This document shows, piece by piece, positions 46,419-55,565 of a DNA stretch of 64,000 bases. Under the pieces are notes generated by a model. It did no database searches. It worked only from the letters and a program-made list of their open reading frames with translations, and was not told where the DNA came from. The stretch's first letter is position 1; the number at the start of each line of letters is the position of its first letter. The stretch is from positions 214,109 through 278,108 of the forward strand of contig NZ_JWLI01000011.1 of NCBI RefSeq assembly GCF_000813965.1, written 5' to 3'. Source of the stretch: Leisingera sp. ANG-M7. Lineage in GTDB: Bacteria; Pseudomonadota; Alphaproteobacteria; Rhodobacterales; Rhodobacteraceae. The position numbers and the translations under genes were made by a program.

Positions 46419-46701
46419 TTGACCTCTAGTTTCTATCGAGCTCCGGTTCCGCGGCTCTTGGCGGGCTACGTGACAGGATACTTGGTAAAGACCGCTTCCG
46501 TCAGGCGCTGTGCTGTGTGCAGCGCCGGGCGTAAGGCCGCTGCGCGGCCCCAAAAAACCGCAGGCGCGGGAGCACCTCTGAATTTGTTTCCAGGGCCGCA
46601 ACGAAGGCTGGTAATTCGCCGGATTTTCTCCCGCTTGCAGCCATAAACTGGCCGTCATTGTGGGGCAGGCTGTGTAAAGCAGTCTGTCTCAGGAGGGCTT
46701 C

Positions 46702-47616
46702 ATGCTGACCAAACAGGTAATGCTGACAGGGGCATTGACGCTTGCAGGTGCCTTGGGCATCGGCGTCTATATGCAGGCATCCGACACGCGTTGGGGGACC
46801 AGCGGAACCGGCCAGCCCGCCGCGGCAGATGCTGAAACCTTTTCGGAGCCGGAAACGGAGAGCCTTCTGATCGAGAAGATTTCTCTGACTTCTGCGCCTT
46901 CGGGTCCGTCTTCTGAAACAACTGGTTTGCCAAGGGCAGAACCGGCGACTGAAGCCTCCTGCCAGGCGACGGCTAAAGCCGAAGCAGCTCCTCTGGCAAT
47001 GGTTAAGCTGTCCGTTGACGCCCCGTGCCGCCCGAATGAGCGTCTTACAGTGCATCACAGCGGGATGAGCTTCGCCGTTTCCCTGGATGACACTGGGAGT
47101 TACGAAACTTTTGTGCCGGCCTTGACACGAACTGCTGTGTTTATCGCTGAAACTCAAAGCGGTTCCGGTGCTGTAGCGGTGGCCGAAGTTGATGGTATCG
47201 AAGATTTTGAGCGTGTCGTTGTGCAGTGGAGCGGTAATAGCGGGCTCGAATTGCACGCCCGGGAATTCGGTGCCGTTTATGGAGGTGAGGGGCACGTCTG
47301 GCACGGTGCAGAGGACCATGCTGGCATGGGCCGGATCGACCGGCTGGGAGAGCAAAGCTTTCTGGCTCCGCGGATCGCAGAAATTTACAGCCTGCCCTCA
47401 AGCCTGCCGGGCCAATCCGGAACAGTGTCGTTGACGGCAGAAGCCGAAGTGACCGGAGGAAATTGCGGACGGGATATCTTCGCACAAGCGCTGCAACTGA
47501 CCGGTGGTATGCTCAGCAGCCGCGACCTGGTGATGGTAATGCCGGATTGCGAAGCTCAGGGAAGCTTTCTGGTGTTGAATAATCTTCTCGAAGACCTGAA
47601 GATTGCCGCCAACTGA
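46702..47616 (+). CDS. Exported or membrane-anchored protein of unknown function
   Basis: A 304-residue protein. Its N-terminus 'MLTGALTLAGALGIGVYMQAS' is a signal anchor or signal peptide, followed by a Thr/Ala/Glu-rich spacer (about 30-90) with one Cys. The C-terminal region (about 95-304) carries 'CRPNERLTVHHSGMSFAVSLDDTGSYETFVPALTRTAVFI' and 'DCEAQGSFLVLNNLLEDLKIAAN'. I recall related Rhodobacteraceae entries labelled 'translocase', but no such motif is visible and I would not transfer that name. An AGGAGG site precedes the ATG. It lies 24 bp before the OmpA-domain gene. Confidence 0.7.
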   Translation: MLTKQVMLTGALTLAGALGIGVYMQASDTRWGTSGTGQPAAADAETFSEPETESLLIEKISLTSAPSGPSSETTGLPRAEPATEASCQATAKAEAAPLAMVKLSVDAPCRPNERLTVHHSGMSFAVSLDDTGSYETFVPALTRTAVFIAETQSGSGAVAVAEVDGIEDFERVVVQWSGNSGLELHAREFGAVYGGEGHVWHGAEDHAGMGRIDRLGEQSFLAPRIAEIYSLPSSLPGQSGTVSLTAEAEVTGGNCGRDIFAQALQLTGGMLSSRDLVMVMPDCEAQGSFLVLNNLLEDLKIAAN

Positions 47617-47640
47617 TTTGCGGTAACTTCAGGTATCCAC

Positions 47641-49194
47641 ATGACCTTCTTGCGTGCGGCCGTTTGTGCCGCACTTTTTCTGACAGTCCTGGCACGCGGT
47701 CTTGCAGCTCAGGATGTCACGCTGTCTTCTCCAGATGGCACAGTTGAGATCACCGGCACGCTGCTGGGGTTTGATGGCGAATTCTACCGGGTTCAGACTC
47801 AATTCGGTGAGCTCACCGTGGATGGCTCCGGTGTGGCTTGCGATGGGCCTGGGTGTCCCAGCCTTTCTGGTTTTGTTGCGGAGATCACTTTTGCTGGATC
47901 TTCCGTCATGTCGGAGGTGCTTTTGCCGGCGCTGATTGAAGGCTTTGCGTTGCGCAATGGCTACCAGACACGCCGGGAGCCGTTGCCTGAGGGTAACTTC
48001 AGTCATGTCTTGCTGCGAGGACAGAAGCCCGCCGCACGGTTTACTTTTGCAGTCAGTAATACAGATGCCGGGTTCGCAGCGCTTGTCGCGGATGAGGCTG
48101 ATGTTGCGATGGCGACGCGTGAGATCCGCGTTCTGGAAAGGAAGGCCGCGCGGGCCGCAGGTTTGGGAGATTTGACCGGGACCGGGCGCAGCAGGGTGCT
48201 GGCGCTGGATGCCTTTGTTCCAGTTGTCGCGCCGGCCAATCCCGTTCGTGAGATTACCTTGCCGCAATTGGCAGGTATCTTGTCCGGCCGGATCAGCAAC
48301 TGGCAGGAGCTTGACGGTCCCGATGCTCCCATTTCCATACATATGCCTGTGTCCGGGTTCGGTCTCTCGCAAGCAGTCGAAGACAAGCTGATGGTGCCAA
48401 CCGGTTCAAGCTTTACTGCCAAGATCAACCGTCATGACCGCAGCAGCACGCTGGTCCGGCGGGTTTTGATTGATCCGTTTGCCATAGGCATAGCCAGTTA
48501 CGCTGAGAAAGGCGCAGCCCGGGTTTTAACCCTTTCAGGACCTTGCGGATTTTCGTTGCAGGCCAGCCGGCAGGCGGTAAAGACCGAGGATTACCCTTTG
48601 ACTGTGCCGATGTTTTTATATTTGCCGGCCCGGCGCCTGCCTAAGGTAGCGCGCGACTTCCTCGCTTATGTGCGCGGACCCGCTGCGCAGGCAGTGATAC
48701 GCCGTGCCGGTTTTGTCGATCAGGCCCCGGAACTAATCCCGGTGAGCCGCCAGGGGAACCGCCTGTCCAATGCTATTCTGGCGGCAGACCATAAGGCGGG
48801 CTTGGCTGAATTGCAGCGGCTGGTGACCGTGCTGGGAGGGATGCGGAGATTAACAGCCACGTTTCGGTTCGAGCCGGGATCTTCGCGCCCTGACGCCCAG
48901 TCCCGCAGCAACATCGAACAATTGGCCCGGGCACTCGAAACAGGTGAGTTCGATGCGCAGGAGCTTGTTTTCGCGGGTTTTTCCGACGGGGTTGGCCCGG
49001 CGGATGGCAACCGGCAGATTGCGATGAAGCGGGCTGGCGCTGTGCGTGACGCGGTGATCAAGGCTGCGGAAACCGCAGACGTCAGCCGCGTGAAGATTCG
49101 GACTGAGGGTTTTGGTGAAGTCTTGCCGATGGCCTGCGATGATAGCGATTGGGGCCGACAGATCAATCGGAGGGTAGAGGTCTGGGTACGGTAA
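47641..49194 (+). CDS. Substrate-binding domain fused to OmpA-like domain
   Basis: A 517-residue periplasmic protein. 'MTFLRAAVCAALFLTVLARGLAAQ' is a signal peptide. Residues about 80-360 resemble a PstS-type phosphate/solute-binding protein ('VDQAPELIPVSRQGNR' ends it). Residues about 400-517 are an OmpA peptidoglycan-binding domain ('RFEPGSSRPDAQSRSNIEQLARALE', 'VFAGFSDGVGPADGNRQIAMKRAGAVRDAVI', 'GEVLPMACDDSDWGRQINRRVEVWV'). A solute-binding protein tethered to peptidoglycan is unusual; it probably senses or captures a ligand at the wall. Confidence 0.85.
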   Translation: MTFLRAAVCAALFLTVLARGLAAQDVTLSSPDGTVEITGTLLGFDGEFYRVQTQFGELTVDGSGVACDGPGCPSLSGFVAEITFAGSSVMSEVLLPALIEGFALRNGYQTRREPLPEGNFSHVLLRGQKPAARFTFAVSNTDAGFAALVADEADVAMATREIRVLERKAARAAGLGDLTGTGRSRVLALDAFVPVVAPANPVREITLPQLAGILSGRISNWQELDGPDAPISIHMPVSGFGLSQAVEDKLMVPTGSSFTAKINRHDRSSTLVRRVLIDPFAIGIASYAEKGAARVLTLSGPCGFSLQASRQAVKTEDYPLTVPMFLYLPARRLPKVARDFLAYVRGPAAQAVIRRAGFVDQAPELIPVSRQGNRLSNAILAADHKAGLAELQRLVTVLGGMRRLTATFRFEPGSSRPDAQSRSNIEQLARALETGEFDAQELVFAGFSDGVGPADGNRQIAMKRAGAVRDAVIKAAETADVSRVKIRTEGFGEVLPMACDDSDWGRQINRRVEVWVR

Positions 49195-49251
49195 GCGTGC
49201 CTCTGCTTTCTCAGCTTTACCAGAACCCTAAGTATTAGATCTCATTATGGT

Positions 49252-50853
49252 TTAACCAGTTTTGGCAACCAGATCACTCGCCTTTTCCCCAATCATGATC
49301 GCGGGTGCGTTGGTGTTGCCGGAGACGATTTCCGGCATGATGGAGCAATCGGCAACACGCAGCCCTTCGACGCCGTGAACGCGCAGCTTTTCATCTACCA
49401 CTGCATTCTCCCCCGCTCCCATCTTGCAGGTGCCAGTGGGGTGATAAATTGAAACCGAGTTGCTGCGCGCCCAATCCAGTGTTCCTTCGTAATCTTCCAT
49501 TGCCAGGCCAGCGCTGGGGCGGAATTCCTCGGCAATCTTGGATGCCAAAGGATTATGCCGGGCAATGCGCCGGGCGATATTGATGCCGTCGACGATTGTC
49601 CGGCAGTCGGTCTCGGCGGACAGGTAGTTCGGAATGATTTTGGGGTAGGTCCTGGGGTCCGGTCCGTTCAGCCGGATTTCGCCCCGGCTTTCGGGGCGCA
49701 GCTGGCAAACTGACATCGTGAAGGCGGAGAATGGATGTACCCCTTCGCCGGGACTGTCTGCCGACCAGGGCTGCACATGGAACTGGATGTCGGGTGTTTC
49801 CACTTCAGGCCGGGTTTTCATGAACCCGGTTGCGAGGCTCGCCGCCATGGTCATCGGTCCTGCCCGAAACAGCGCGTACTTCAAGGCGATCCGGGCCTGG
49901 TTGAAGAGGCTGCGGACCTCATCGTTGAGCGTCGGCTCATTGCATTTGTAGACAAGCCTTGCCTGCAGATGGTCCTGCAGCCCTTGGCCCACCCCGGGCA
50001 GATCGACAAGTGGTTCGATACCATTGGTCTGCAACTGGTCAGCCGGGCCGATACCTGACAGCATCAAGGTTTGCGGCGAATTGATAGCGCCGCCGGACAG
50101 TATCACTTCCCTGCGGGCCGTAATAGTGTGGTGCTGGCCTGCTTTGTCCAGATAGCTGACGCCTGTCACCCGGCGCCCGTCTAGATTTATCTTTTCGACG
50201 AGGGCATTTGTGATGATCTGAAGATTAGGCCGGTTCCGCGCAGGCTTAAGGAAGGCGACTGCCGCACTGCATCGCCGGCCGTTGCGGGTGGTGAGCTGGA
50301 AGTAGCCGACGCCTTCTTGCTCCGCCCCGTTGTAATCGGGGTTGAACGGGTATCCCGCTTCCTGTGCGGCTGCCACCCAAGCGTCGCAGATTGGGCGCTG
50401 GATACGCATGTTTGAAACTGCCAGCGGGCCGCCTGTGCCGTGGAATTCATCTGCGCCGCGCTCTTGGTCTTCGGAGCGCTTAAAGAGTGGCAAAACATCT
50501 TCCCAGCCCCAGCCTTCGTTGCCCATCTGGCGCCAACGGTCGTAGTCCTCCTTCTGGCCGCGGACATATAATAGTCCGTTCAACGAGGAAGACCCTCCTA
50601 AAACCTTGCCTCGCGGCCAATCAATAGAGCGGCCATTGAGACCCGGATCCGGTTCAGTCCTGTAGCACCAGTCCACTGCCGGGTTGTGCATGGTTTTGAA
50701 ATAGCCGACCGGAATATGAATCCAGGGGTTCGTGTCACGTCCTCCGGCTTCCAGCAGAACCACCTTGTTTTGCGGGTTTGCACTTAGCCGATTGGCGACA
50801 ACACAGCCGGAAGACCCAGCGCCGATGACGATGAAATCCGCGTCCAAATCCAT
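49252..50853 (-). CDS. GMC-family alcohol/choline dehydrogenase-like flavoprotein
   Basis: A 533-residue FAD enzyme of the glucose-methanol-choline oxidoreductase family. The FAD loop 'VIGAGSSGCVVANRLS', 'GGSSSLNGLLYVRGQ', 'GAINSPQTLMLSGIG' and the C-terminal His motif 'SIYHPTGTCKMG' are present. Choline dehydrogenase BetA is the closest named relative, but polyol and PEG dehydrogenases share these features, so the substrate stays open. It is divergent from a TRAP transporter; the two probably share a regulated intergenic region and a substrate. GGAGGA abuts the ATG at only 1-2 nt spacing, so a TTG at codon 3 is an alternative start. Confidence 0.9.
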   Translation of the reverse strand: MDLDADFIVIGAGSSGCVVANRLSANPQNKVVLLEAGGRDTNPWIHIPVGYFKTMHNPAVDWCYRTEPDPGLNGRSIDWPRGKVLGGSSSLNGLLYVRGQKEDYDRWRQMGNEGWGWEDVLPLFKRSEDQERGADEFHGTGGPLAVSNMRIQRPICDAWVAAAQEAGYPFNPDYNGAEQEGVGYFQLTTRNGRRCSAAVAFLKPARNRPNLQIITNALVEKINLDGRRVTGVSYLDKAGQHHTITARREVILSGGAINSPQTLMLSGIGPADQLQTNGIEPLVDLPGVGQGLQDHLQARLVYKCNEPTLNDEVRSLFNQARIALKYALFRAGPMTMAASLATGFMKTRPEVETPDIQFHVQPWSADSPGEGVHPFSAFTMSVCQLRPESRGEIRLNGPDPRTYPKIIPNYLSAETDCRTIVDGINIARRIARHNPLASKIAEEFRPSAGLAMEDYEGTLDWARSNSVSIYHPTGTCKMGAGENAVVDEKLRVHGVEGLRVADCSIMPEIVSGNTNAPAIMIGEKASDLVAKTG

Positions 50854-50914
50854 TCCTCCCGAACACTCAATGAAAAAACTTCTATACAGGATGCGTAAAT
50901 TGGTCTAGCGTTTT

Positions 50915-50933
50915 TTGATACGAAACGTCTCAA
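50915..50933. promoter_or_regulatory. Candidate IclR-type operator between GMC and TRAP genes
   Basis: The imperfect inverted repeat TTGATACG-AAA-CGTCTCAA has seven of eight arm positions matching. It lies in the divergent promoter region. An IclR-family gene ends the adjacent TRAP operon, which makes it a plausible binding site. Confidence 0.4.
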
Positions 50934-50957
50934 TAATTGATCTTAGGGAGGAGAATT

Positions 50958-52190
50958 ATGGGGCTGACTAACAAATTTGGCCGTATTTCGCGGCGGGATC
51001 TGTTCCGGGTGGCAGGGACTTATGGGATGAGCTCGACCCTTCTGGCCGCTGGGAGCTTTGGTGGCGCGATGAGCCTGGCGAATCTCGCGTCCGCTGCGGA
51101 ATCAACCTATGAAAAACGCTATGCAAAACCCGCCAAGCACACGCTGAAGTTCGGCGCCTCGGGCTTCAACGCGCGCAACCTGCTGATTGAACGTGCCGGC
51201 GCGCTGGAGTTCGCCCGCGATCTGGAGGCCCGCACTGACGGCGAGATCCGGATCGAGTTCATCGGCGACAACCAGATCTGCGGCCAGCTGAGCTGCGTTG
51301 AGAAAACGCAGCAGGGCATTGTCGATATCTATGCCGCTTCGACCCAGAACTCGGCTGGCGGTGCACCTTACCTGAACGTGTTGGACTACGCCTTCATGTT
51401 CCCGGGCCGCGCCTCGCAGTATCATTTCCTGTATCATCCCAAGAGCCAGGAAATCCTGCGCGACCCGCTGGAGAAGCGCCACGGGCTGAAGTTCCTGTTC
51501 AGCCACTGCGAACTGCGCGGCATCCAGCTGGGCCTGAAATACAAGGACCAGCCCACCATCACCAAGCTGGAGCAGCTATTCGGCACTAAGAACCGCGTCA
51601 CCGGCACCCAACTGGGCCGGATCGCGATGAACGCGCTGAACCTGAACCCGGTGCCGGTGGCCTGGGAAGAGACTCTCGACGGACTGAAGCAGGGTCTGAT
51701 CGACGGCGCTGAAACCTGGGCCTCCGCAGTGGCCTATGCCAACATGGCGCCCGTGGTTTCGCAGTCGGTCGATCTCAAGTTCTTCTGCGGCACTGAGCAC
51801 ACTTCGATGTCGGCCAAGGTCTTCGACGGCCTCGAAGGCTATCTGCAGGACGCGGTGATGGAGAGTGCGTATTGGGCGCAGGCCCATGTGCAGGCGGCAA
51901 ACGAGGCCGCGCTGGTCAAAACCGTCGGTTTCTCCGACCCGCAGCTGCCGGGAACGGTGTTTGCGGAACACGGAGTGCGCCCGGCCTTCCTGCCGGATAG
52001 CGAGATCCGCATGGCCGAGGAAATGTGCTCGCCCGAGTTCCAGCCGCAGCTTTGGGAGCAGTGGCGTGACCGGCTGAACAAGTGGGCCGGCGGCATCGAC
52101 ACCTATCAGGAAATCTACAACATCGCCCGCGAAGTCGACAAAGACATGAAGCCCGAAAACGTGGAACCGCGACGCTGGTGGAAGGGCTGA
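50958..52190 (+). CDS. dctP: TRAP transporter solute-binding protein (DctP family)
   Basis: A 410-residue periplasmic binding protein. 'SRRDLFRVAGTYGMSSTLLAAGSFGGA' is a Tat signal (SRRxLF). The mature protein has 'LEFARDLEARTDGEIRIEFIGDNQICGQLSCVEKTQQGIVDIY' and a ligand-binding Arg region 'AWEETLDGLKQGLIDGAETW', typical of DctP. The substrate is not determined. The ATG at 50958 follows GGGAGGAG. A hairpin at 52215 precedes the permease genes and may keep binding protein expression higher than permease. Confidence 0.92.
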   Translation: MGLTNKFGRISRRDLFRVAGTYGMSSTLLAAGSFGGAMSLANLASAAESTYEKRYAKPAKHTLKFGASGFNARNLLIERAGALEFARDLEARTDGEIRIEFIGDNQICGQLSCVEKTQQGIVDIYAASTQNSAGGAPYLNVLDYAFMFPGRASQYHFLYHPKSQEILRDPLEKRHGLKFLFSHCELRGIQLGLKYKDQPTITKLEQLFGTKNRVTGTQLGRIAMNALNLNPVPVAWEETLDGLKQGLIDGAETWASAVAYANMAPVVSQSVDLKFFCGTEHTSMSAKVFDGLEGYLQDAVMESAYWAQAHVQAANEAALVKTVGFSDPQLPGTVFAEHGVRPAFLPDSEIRMAEEMCSPEFQPQLWEQWRDRLNKWAGGIDTYQEIYNIAREVDKDMKPENVEPRRWWKG

Positions 52191-52214
52191 CAAAGGCCTG
52201 AACAAAGAGCATGG

Positions 52215-52238
52215 GGCCGGCGCCAGATTGCGCCGGCC
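52215..52238 (+). terminator. GC-rich hairpin between dctP and dctQ
   Basis: A perfect 9-bp stem GGCCGGCGC/GCGCCGGCC with a 6-nt loop, followed by TTGTTTG, lies in the dctP-dctQ gap. It is probably a partial terminator or a 3' mRNA stabiliser giving more binding protein than permease. Confidence 0.65.
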
Positions 52239-52282
52239 TTGTTTGCCCGGCAGGATCACAGGGGCAATGAGGGGAGGAACAA

Positions 52283-52951
52283 ATGCAGCTTTGGCCGGAT
52301 ATCGCCGCCATTTTCAGCGCCTTCGCGTCCCAGGACAGCTGGGAAATCCGCAATGCCCTGGAAAGCAATGCCGCCTGGGTGCTGGGCACCGCCGCCGCCG
52401 CGCTCGGCGGCCTTCTGGTGATGCTGGTCTACCGGCTGGTGCCGTTGCTGGACCGCCATCTGGAACGCACCATCATGGTGTGGAGCTACCTGGCGATTGC
52501 CTTCATCATCTTCTGGGGGGTGATCGACCGCTTCGTGTTCAAGAACCAGCAGCCCTGGTCTACCACGATTCCGCCGCTCTTGTTCATGATCATGGCCTGG
52601 TTCGGGGCGGCCTTTAACGTGCGGCTGCGCACGCACCTGAGTTTTTCTGAGTTCCGCACCATCATGCCCCGCTGGGCGCAGATGGGTTGCCTCACTCTGG
52701 ATGCATTGCTGTGGTTCGGCTTTGCTGTGATCGTTTTTGTCACCACTACCCGGCTGACCGCATTGTCGGCCTCCAACTTCCAGATCGTGCTGGGCACCGA
52801 CAGCGTGCTGCAATGGTGGTTCCTGATCACCGCGCCCCTGTCCTTCGTCCTGATGATCGCGCGGGTGTTTGAAAACCTGGCTGACGACATCCGTAATTAC
52901 CGCAGTGGCGCGCCGCTGATCAAACAGGCCGTGATCGGAGGAGACGTGTAA
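52283..52951 (+). CDS. dctQ: TRAP transporter small permease (DctQ family)
   Basis: A 222-residue membrane protein with four to five hydrophobic segments (near 35-55, 65-85, 95-110, 140-160 and 180-200). 'WFGAAFNVRLRTHLSF' matches the DctQ cytoplasmic motif (RxxxHLxFxxF-like). The ATG overlaps nothing upstream; its stop overlaps the dctM ATG by one base (TAATG). Confidence 0.9.
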   Translation: MQLWPDIAAIFSAFASQDSWEIRNALESNAAWVLGTAAAALGGLLVMLVYRLVPLLDRHLERTIMVWSYLAIAFIIFWGVIDRFVFKNQQPWSTTIPPLLFMIMAWFGAAFNVRLRTHLSFSEFRTIMPRWAQMGCLTLDALLWFGFAVIVFVTTTRLTALSASNFQIVLGTDSVLQWWFLITAPLSFVLMIARVFENLADDIRNYRSGAPLIKQAVIGGDV

Positions 52952-54309
52952 TGGATACGGGAACCTGGGTCACGCTGATCTCGATTGGGGTCACCTTCCT
53001 GTTCATGCTCGGGGTGCCGGTGCTGCTGGTCATCGGCTATTGGGTTATCGGCTGCTCCTTCGTGCTGGGTCTGACGCTCGACAACATGGGTGCCGAGCTT
53101 CTCAATGTATTCAACAAGGGCTTTGCCCTCCTGGCGATGCCGCTGTTCATCCTGACCGGCGACTTGATCAACCAGTCCGGCATCGCCCGACGCCTGTCCG
53201 ATTTCGCCTATGCCTGTCTTGGCTGGATGCGCGGCGGGCTGGCGATGGCTTCGCTTGGCGCCTGCGGCCTGTTTGCTGCCATTTCAGGCTCTAACTCCGC
53301 AACAACGGCCACCATCGGCTCGATGCTGCACCCGGAGATGGTCAAGGGCGGCTATGACGAGCGGTTCTCGGCCGCGACCGCAGCCGCAGGCGGAACCGTC
53401 GGCATCATCATTCCGCCGTCGATCATCTTCATTGTCTACGGCTTCCTGATGAACCTGCCGATTTCCGACCTGTTTGTCGCGGGTATCCTGCCCGGCGCAA
53501 TGATGGTCATCGGCATGCAGCTGGCCTGCTGGATCATCTGCCGCAAGAACGGCTGGGGCTTCCTGATCCCCTTGCAGCTGAACCGGGTCCTGAAAACGGC
53601 CTTCGGCGCCTGGCTTGGCTTCTTTGCTATAGGGCTGGTGCTGTGGGGCATCTACACCGGCAAGTTCTCCCCTACTGAGGCGGCGGGCGTGACCGTTGGA
53701 TTCTGCGTGATTGCGGGCGTGCTGTCCTGGGTGGTCACCAAAATCACCGGCGCCCGCAGTGACAAGACATGGGAAGAAAAATCCTATGCTGAGATGCTGG
53801 TGGTCGAAGGATTCACCATTCCGCAGATCCCCGGCATCGTGGTGCGCTCGGCCCAGATCACCGGCATTCTGGCGCCGCTGATCGCAATTTCCGTGGTGAT
53901 GCAACAGATCCTGTCGCTCCTCGGGGCGCAGCAGGCCATCGGCGGGTTTGTGACTTCGATGGGCGGCTACCATGCGGTGCTGTTCACCTCGATGGTGATC
54001 GTGTTCTTCTCCGGAATGGTGCTGGAAAGCCTGCCGGTGACCATCATCCTGGCACCGATCCTGGCGCCCATCGCCGCTTCTGTCGGGGTCGACCCGATCC
54101 ACTTCTCAGTGATCTTTCTGGTTGGTGCCTCCATCGGCTTTATCACTCCGCCTTACGGACTGAATCTCTATGTCGCATCGGGTGTGACCGGTGTTCCGTA
54201 TTTCCGCCTGCTCCGCTATACGGTTCCTTACCTTGCAGCCCTGATCGGGGTCTGGGTGCTGGTCTCCCTGGTTCCTGACTTCGCGCTGGTGCTGCTGCCC
54301 AACAAGTAG
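52951..54309 (+). CDS. dctM: TRAP transporter large permease (DctM family)
   Basis: A 452-residue membrane transport subunit with about 12 transmembrane helices. It contains 'AMPLFILTGDLINQSGIARRLSDFAYACLGWMRGGLAMASLGACGLFAAISGSNSATTATIGSM', 'GGTVGIIIPPSIIFIVYGF' and 'GASIGFITPPYGLNLYVASG', which are the DctM/TRAP signatures. It couples uptake to the sodium gradient. The IclR regulator follows 13 bp later. Confidence 0.94.
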   Translation: MDTGTWVTLISIGVTFLFMLGVPVLLVIGYWVIGCSFVLGLTLDNMGAELLNVFNKGFALLAMPLFILTGDLINQSGIARRLSDFAYACLGWMRGGLAMASLGACGLFAAISGSNSATTATIGSMLHPEMVKGGYDERFSAATAAAGGTVGIIIPPSIIFIVYGFLMNLPISDLFVAGILPGAMMVIGMQLACWIICRKNGWGFLIPLQLNRVLKTAFGAWLGFFAIGLVLWGIYTGKFSPTEAAGVTVGFCVIAGVLSWVVTKITGARSDKTWEEKSYAEMLVVEGFTIPQIPGIVVRSAQITGILAPLIAISVVMQQILSLLGAQQAIGGFVTSMGGYHAVLFTSMVIVFFSGMVLESLPVTIILAPILAPIAASVGVDPIHFSVIFLVGASIGFITPPYGLNLYVASGVTGVPYFRLLRYTVPYLAALIGVWVLVSLVPDFALVLLPNK

Positions 54310-54322
54310 CGATGAGGCCGCG

Positions 54323-55096
54323 ATGGCAGCGGATGCACCGGAAAAGAAAGAGGGGCAGATCCCCACCAACCTGCGCCTGCTGGTGCTGCTAGAGGAGGTT
54401 GTCCGCCGCGGTGTTGCGGTGAAGCCGGCCGAGATGATTGAGGCCATGGGCTTGCCCAAGCCTACAGTGCACCGGCTGATGCAGACAGCTGAGGCCGAAG
54501 GCTTCCTGCAGCGCGACCTTGACGGACGGGCCTACGGGCCCGGCCCGCGGCTGCGTAAGCTGGCATTCAACACCATGTCGTCGGAGCATCTGCGCACCGC
54601 CCGCCTTAGCATCCTCAAGAGCGTGGCCGAAGAGCTGGGCGAGACCTGTAACCTCGCCACGCCGGACCGGGAGGGGATGATTTATCTTGACCGGGTGGAG
54701 ACCAAATGGCCGCTGCGTATTCAGTTGCCAATTGGCACTCAGGTTCCATTCCACTGCACTGCCAGTGGCAAGATGTATCTATCGACACTGAAGGCAAACA
54801 CCCTTGACGCGGTGCTGCGGGCCCGGTCTCTGGAGGCGGTGACCTCAAAAACCTGTACCGACCCTGATAAACTCAGTGCGGAATTGGCGGCCATTTCCAG
54901 CCTCGGCTACTCCACCGATGATGAGGAATTCATTTCTGGAATGGTCGCGGTTGCAGTCCCTGTACAAGACGCTCGCAACCGTCTGATTGCCACACTCTCA
55001 GTCCATGCTCCGGCCCAACGCCGAAGCCTGCAGGAACTGATGGAGTTCCTCCCAGAACTGCAGAAGGCTGCATTGGAACTGGCTCGTTTGTCCTGA
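54323..55096 (+). CDS. IclR family transcriptional regulator
   Basis: A 257-residue regulator. An N-terminal winged helix ('LRLLVLLEEVVRRGVAVKPAEMIEAMGLPKPTVHRLMQTAEAEGFLQRDLDGRAYGPGPRLRKLA') precedes an effector domain ('CNLATPDREGMIYLDRVETKWPLRIQLPIGTQVPFHCTASGKMYLSTL', 'SLGYSTDDEEFISGMVAVAVPV'). It is the last gene of the dctPQM operon and probably responds to the transported substrate or its oxidation product made by the GMC enzyme. Confidence 0.93.
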   Translation: MAADAPEKKEGQIPTNLRLLVLLEEVVRRGVAVKPAEMIEAMGLPKPTVHRLMQTAEAEGFLQRDLDGRAYGPGPRLRKLAFNTMSSEHLRTARLSILKSVAEELGETCNLATPDREGMIYLDRVETKWPLRIQLPIGTQVPFHCTASGKMYLSTLKANTLDAVLRARSLEAVTSKTCTDPDKLSAELAAISSLGYSTDDEEFISGMVAVAVPVQDARNRLIATLSVHAPAQRRSLQELMEFLPELQKAALELARLS

Positions 55097-55565
55097 CGGG
55101 TCAGATCGAAGCACGGTCAGTGCTGGAGACTTTCACGATTCAACGAGGTCAGCCCGGTTTGCGCTATTGCGCTCCTAGTCTTTACCTGTCGGCCTCCATG
55201 TATTGTTTGAGACTACTACTCTCAAAGGTGGCAACGATGTGCTGGCTTCAGAAACGCTGAGAGAAGCTCGGAAACCGCAGGCTTTGGCGTTCAAACAGGT
55301 TTCTGAAACCGAGTTTAATGACAGCGGATTAACTGGAATAGCGCCTTAAGGCTCTCCATATCCGAACCGTGAAATGAGCCGCAAGACCACCTGCGAGCTG
55401 CTTGCCATGGCCAAAGGCCGACCGCCGGGCAAATCGGTTTGCATCAGCCCCCATGTGGCGGCCAGGCATTCACTGGCGCACCCCAGCACTCCGGGTCAAG
55501 GACAACAGCGCACGCAACCAACCTGATCAAGGAGGAACCGATGGCATAGCCGCCCGGGCACTGTG
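55097..55565. other. Gene-free, possibly decayed stretch
   Basis: About 470 bp without a convincing gene on either strand. A GGAGG site near 55535 is followed by ATG-GCA-TAG, so it looks like a start without a gene. Small frames with stops suggest degenerated DNA or a former insertion junction. I could not identify any specific family. Confidence 0.55.

Noticed and set aside
46501..47355. 284-residue frame on the minus strand opposite the post-secA protein
   Set aside because: Low-complexity His/Arg/Ser-rich translation with no domain; the plus-strand gene has a signal sequence and an AGGAGG site.
55097..55565. Insertion sequence remnant
   Set aside because: No transposase motif or terminal inverted repeats could be made out, so the stretch is described only as gene-free.
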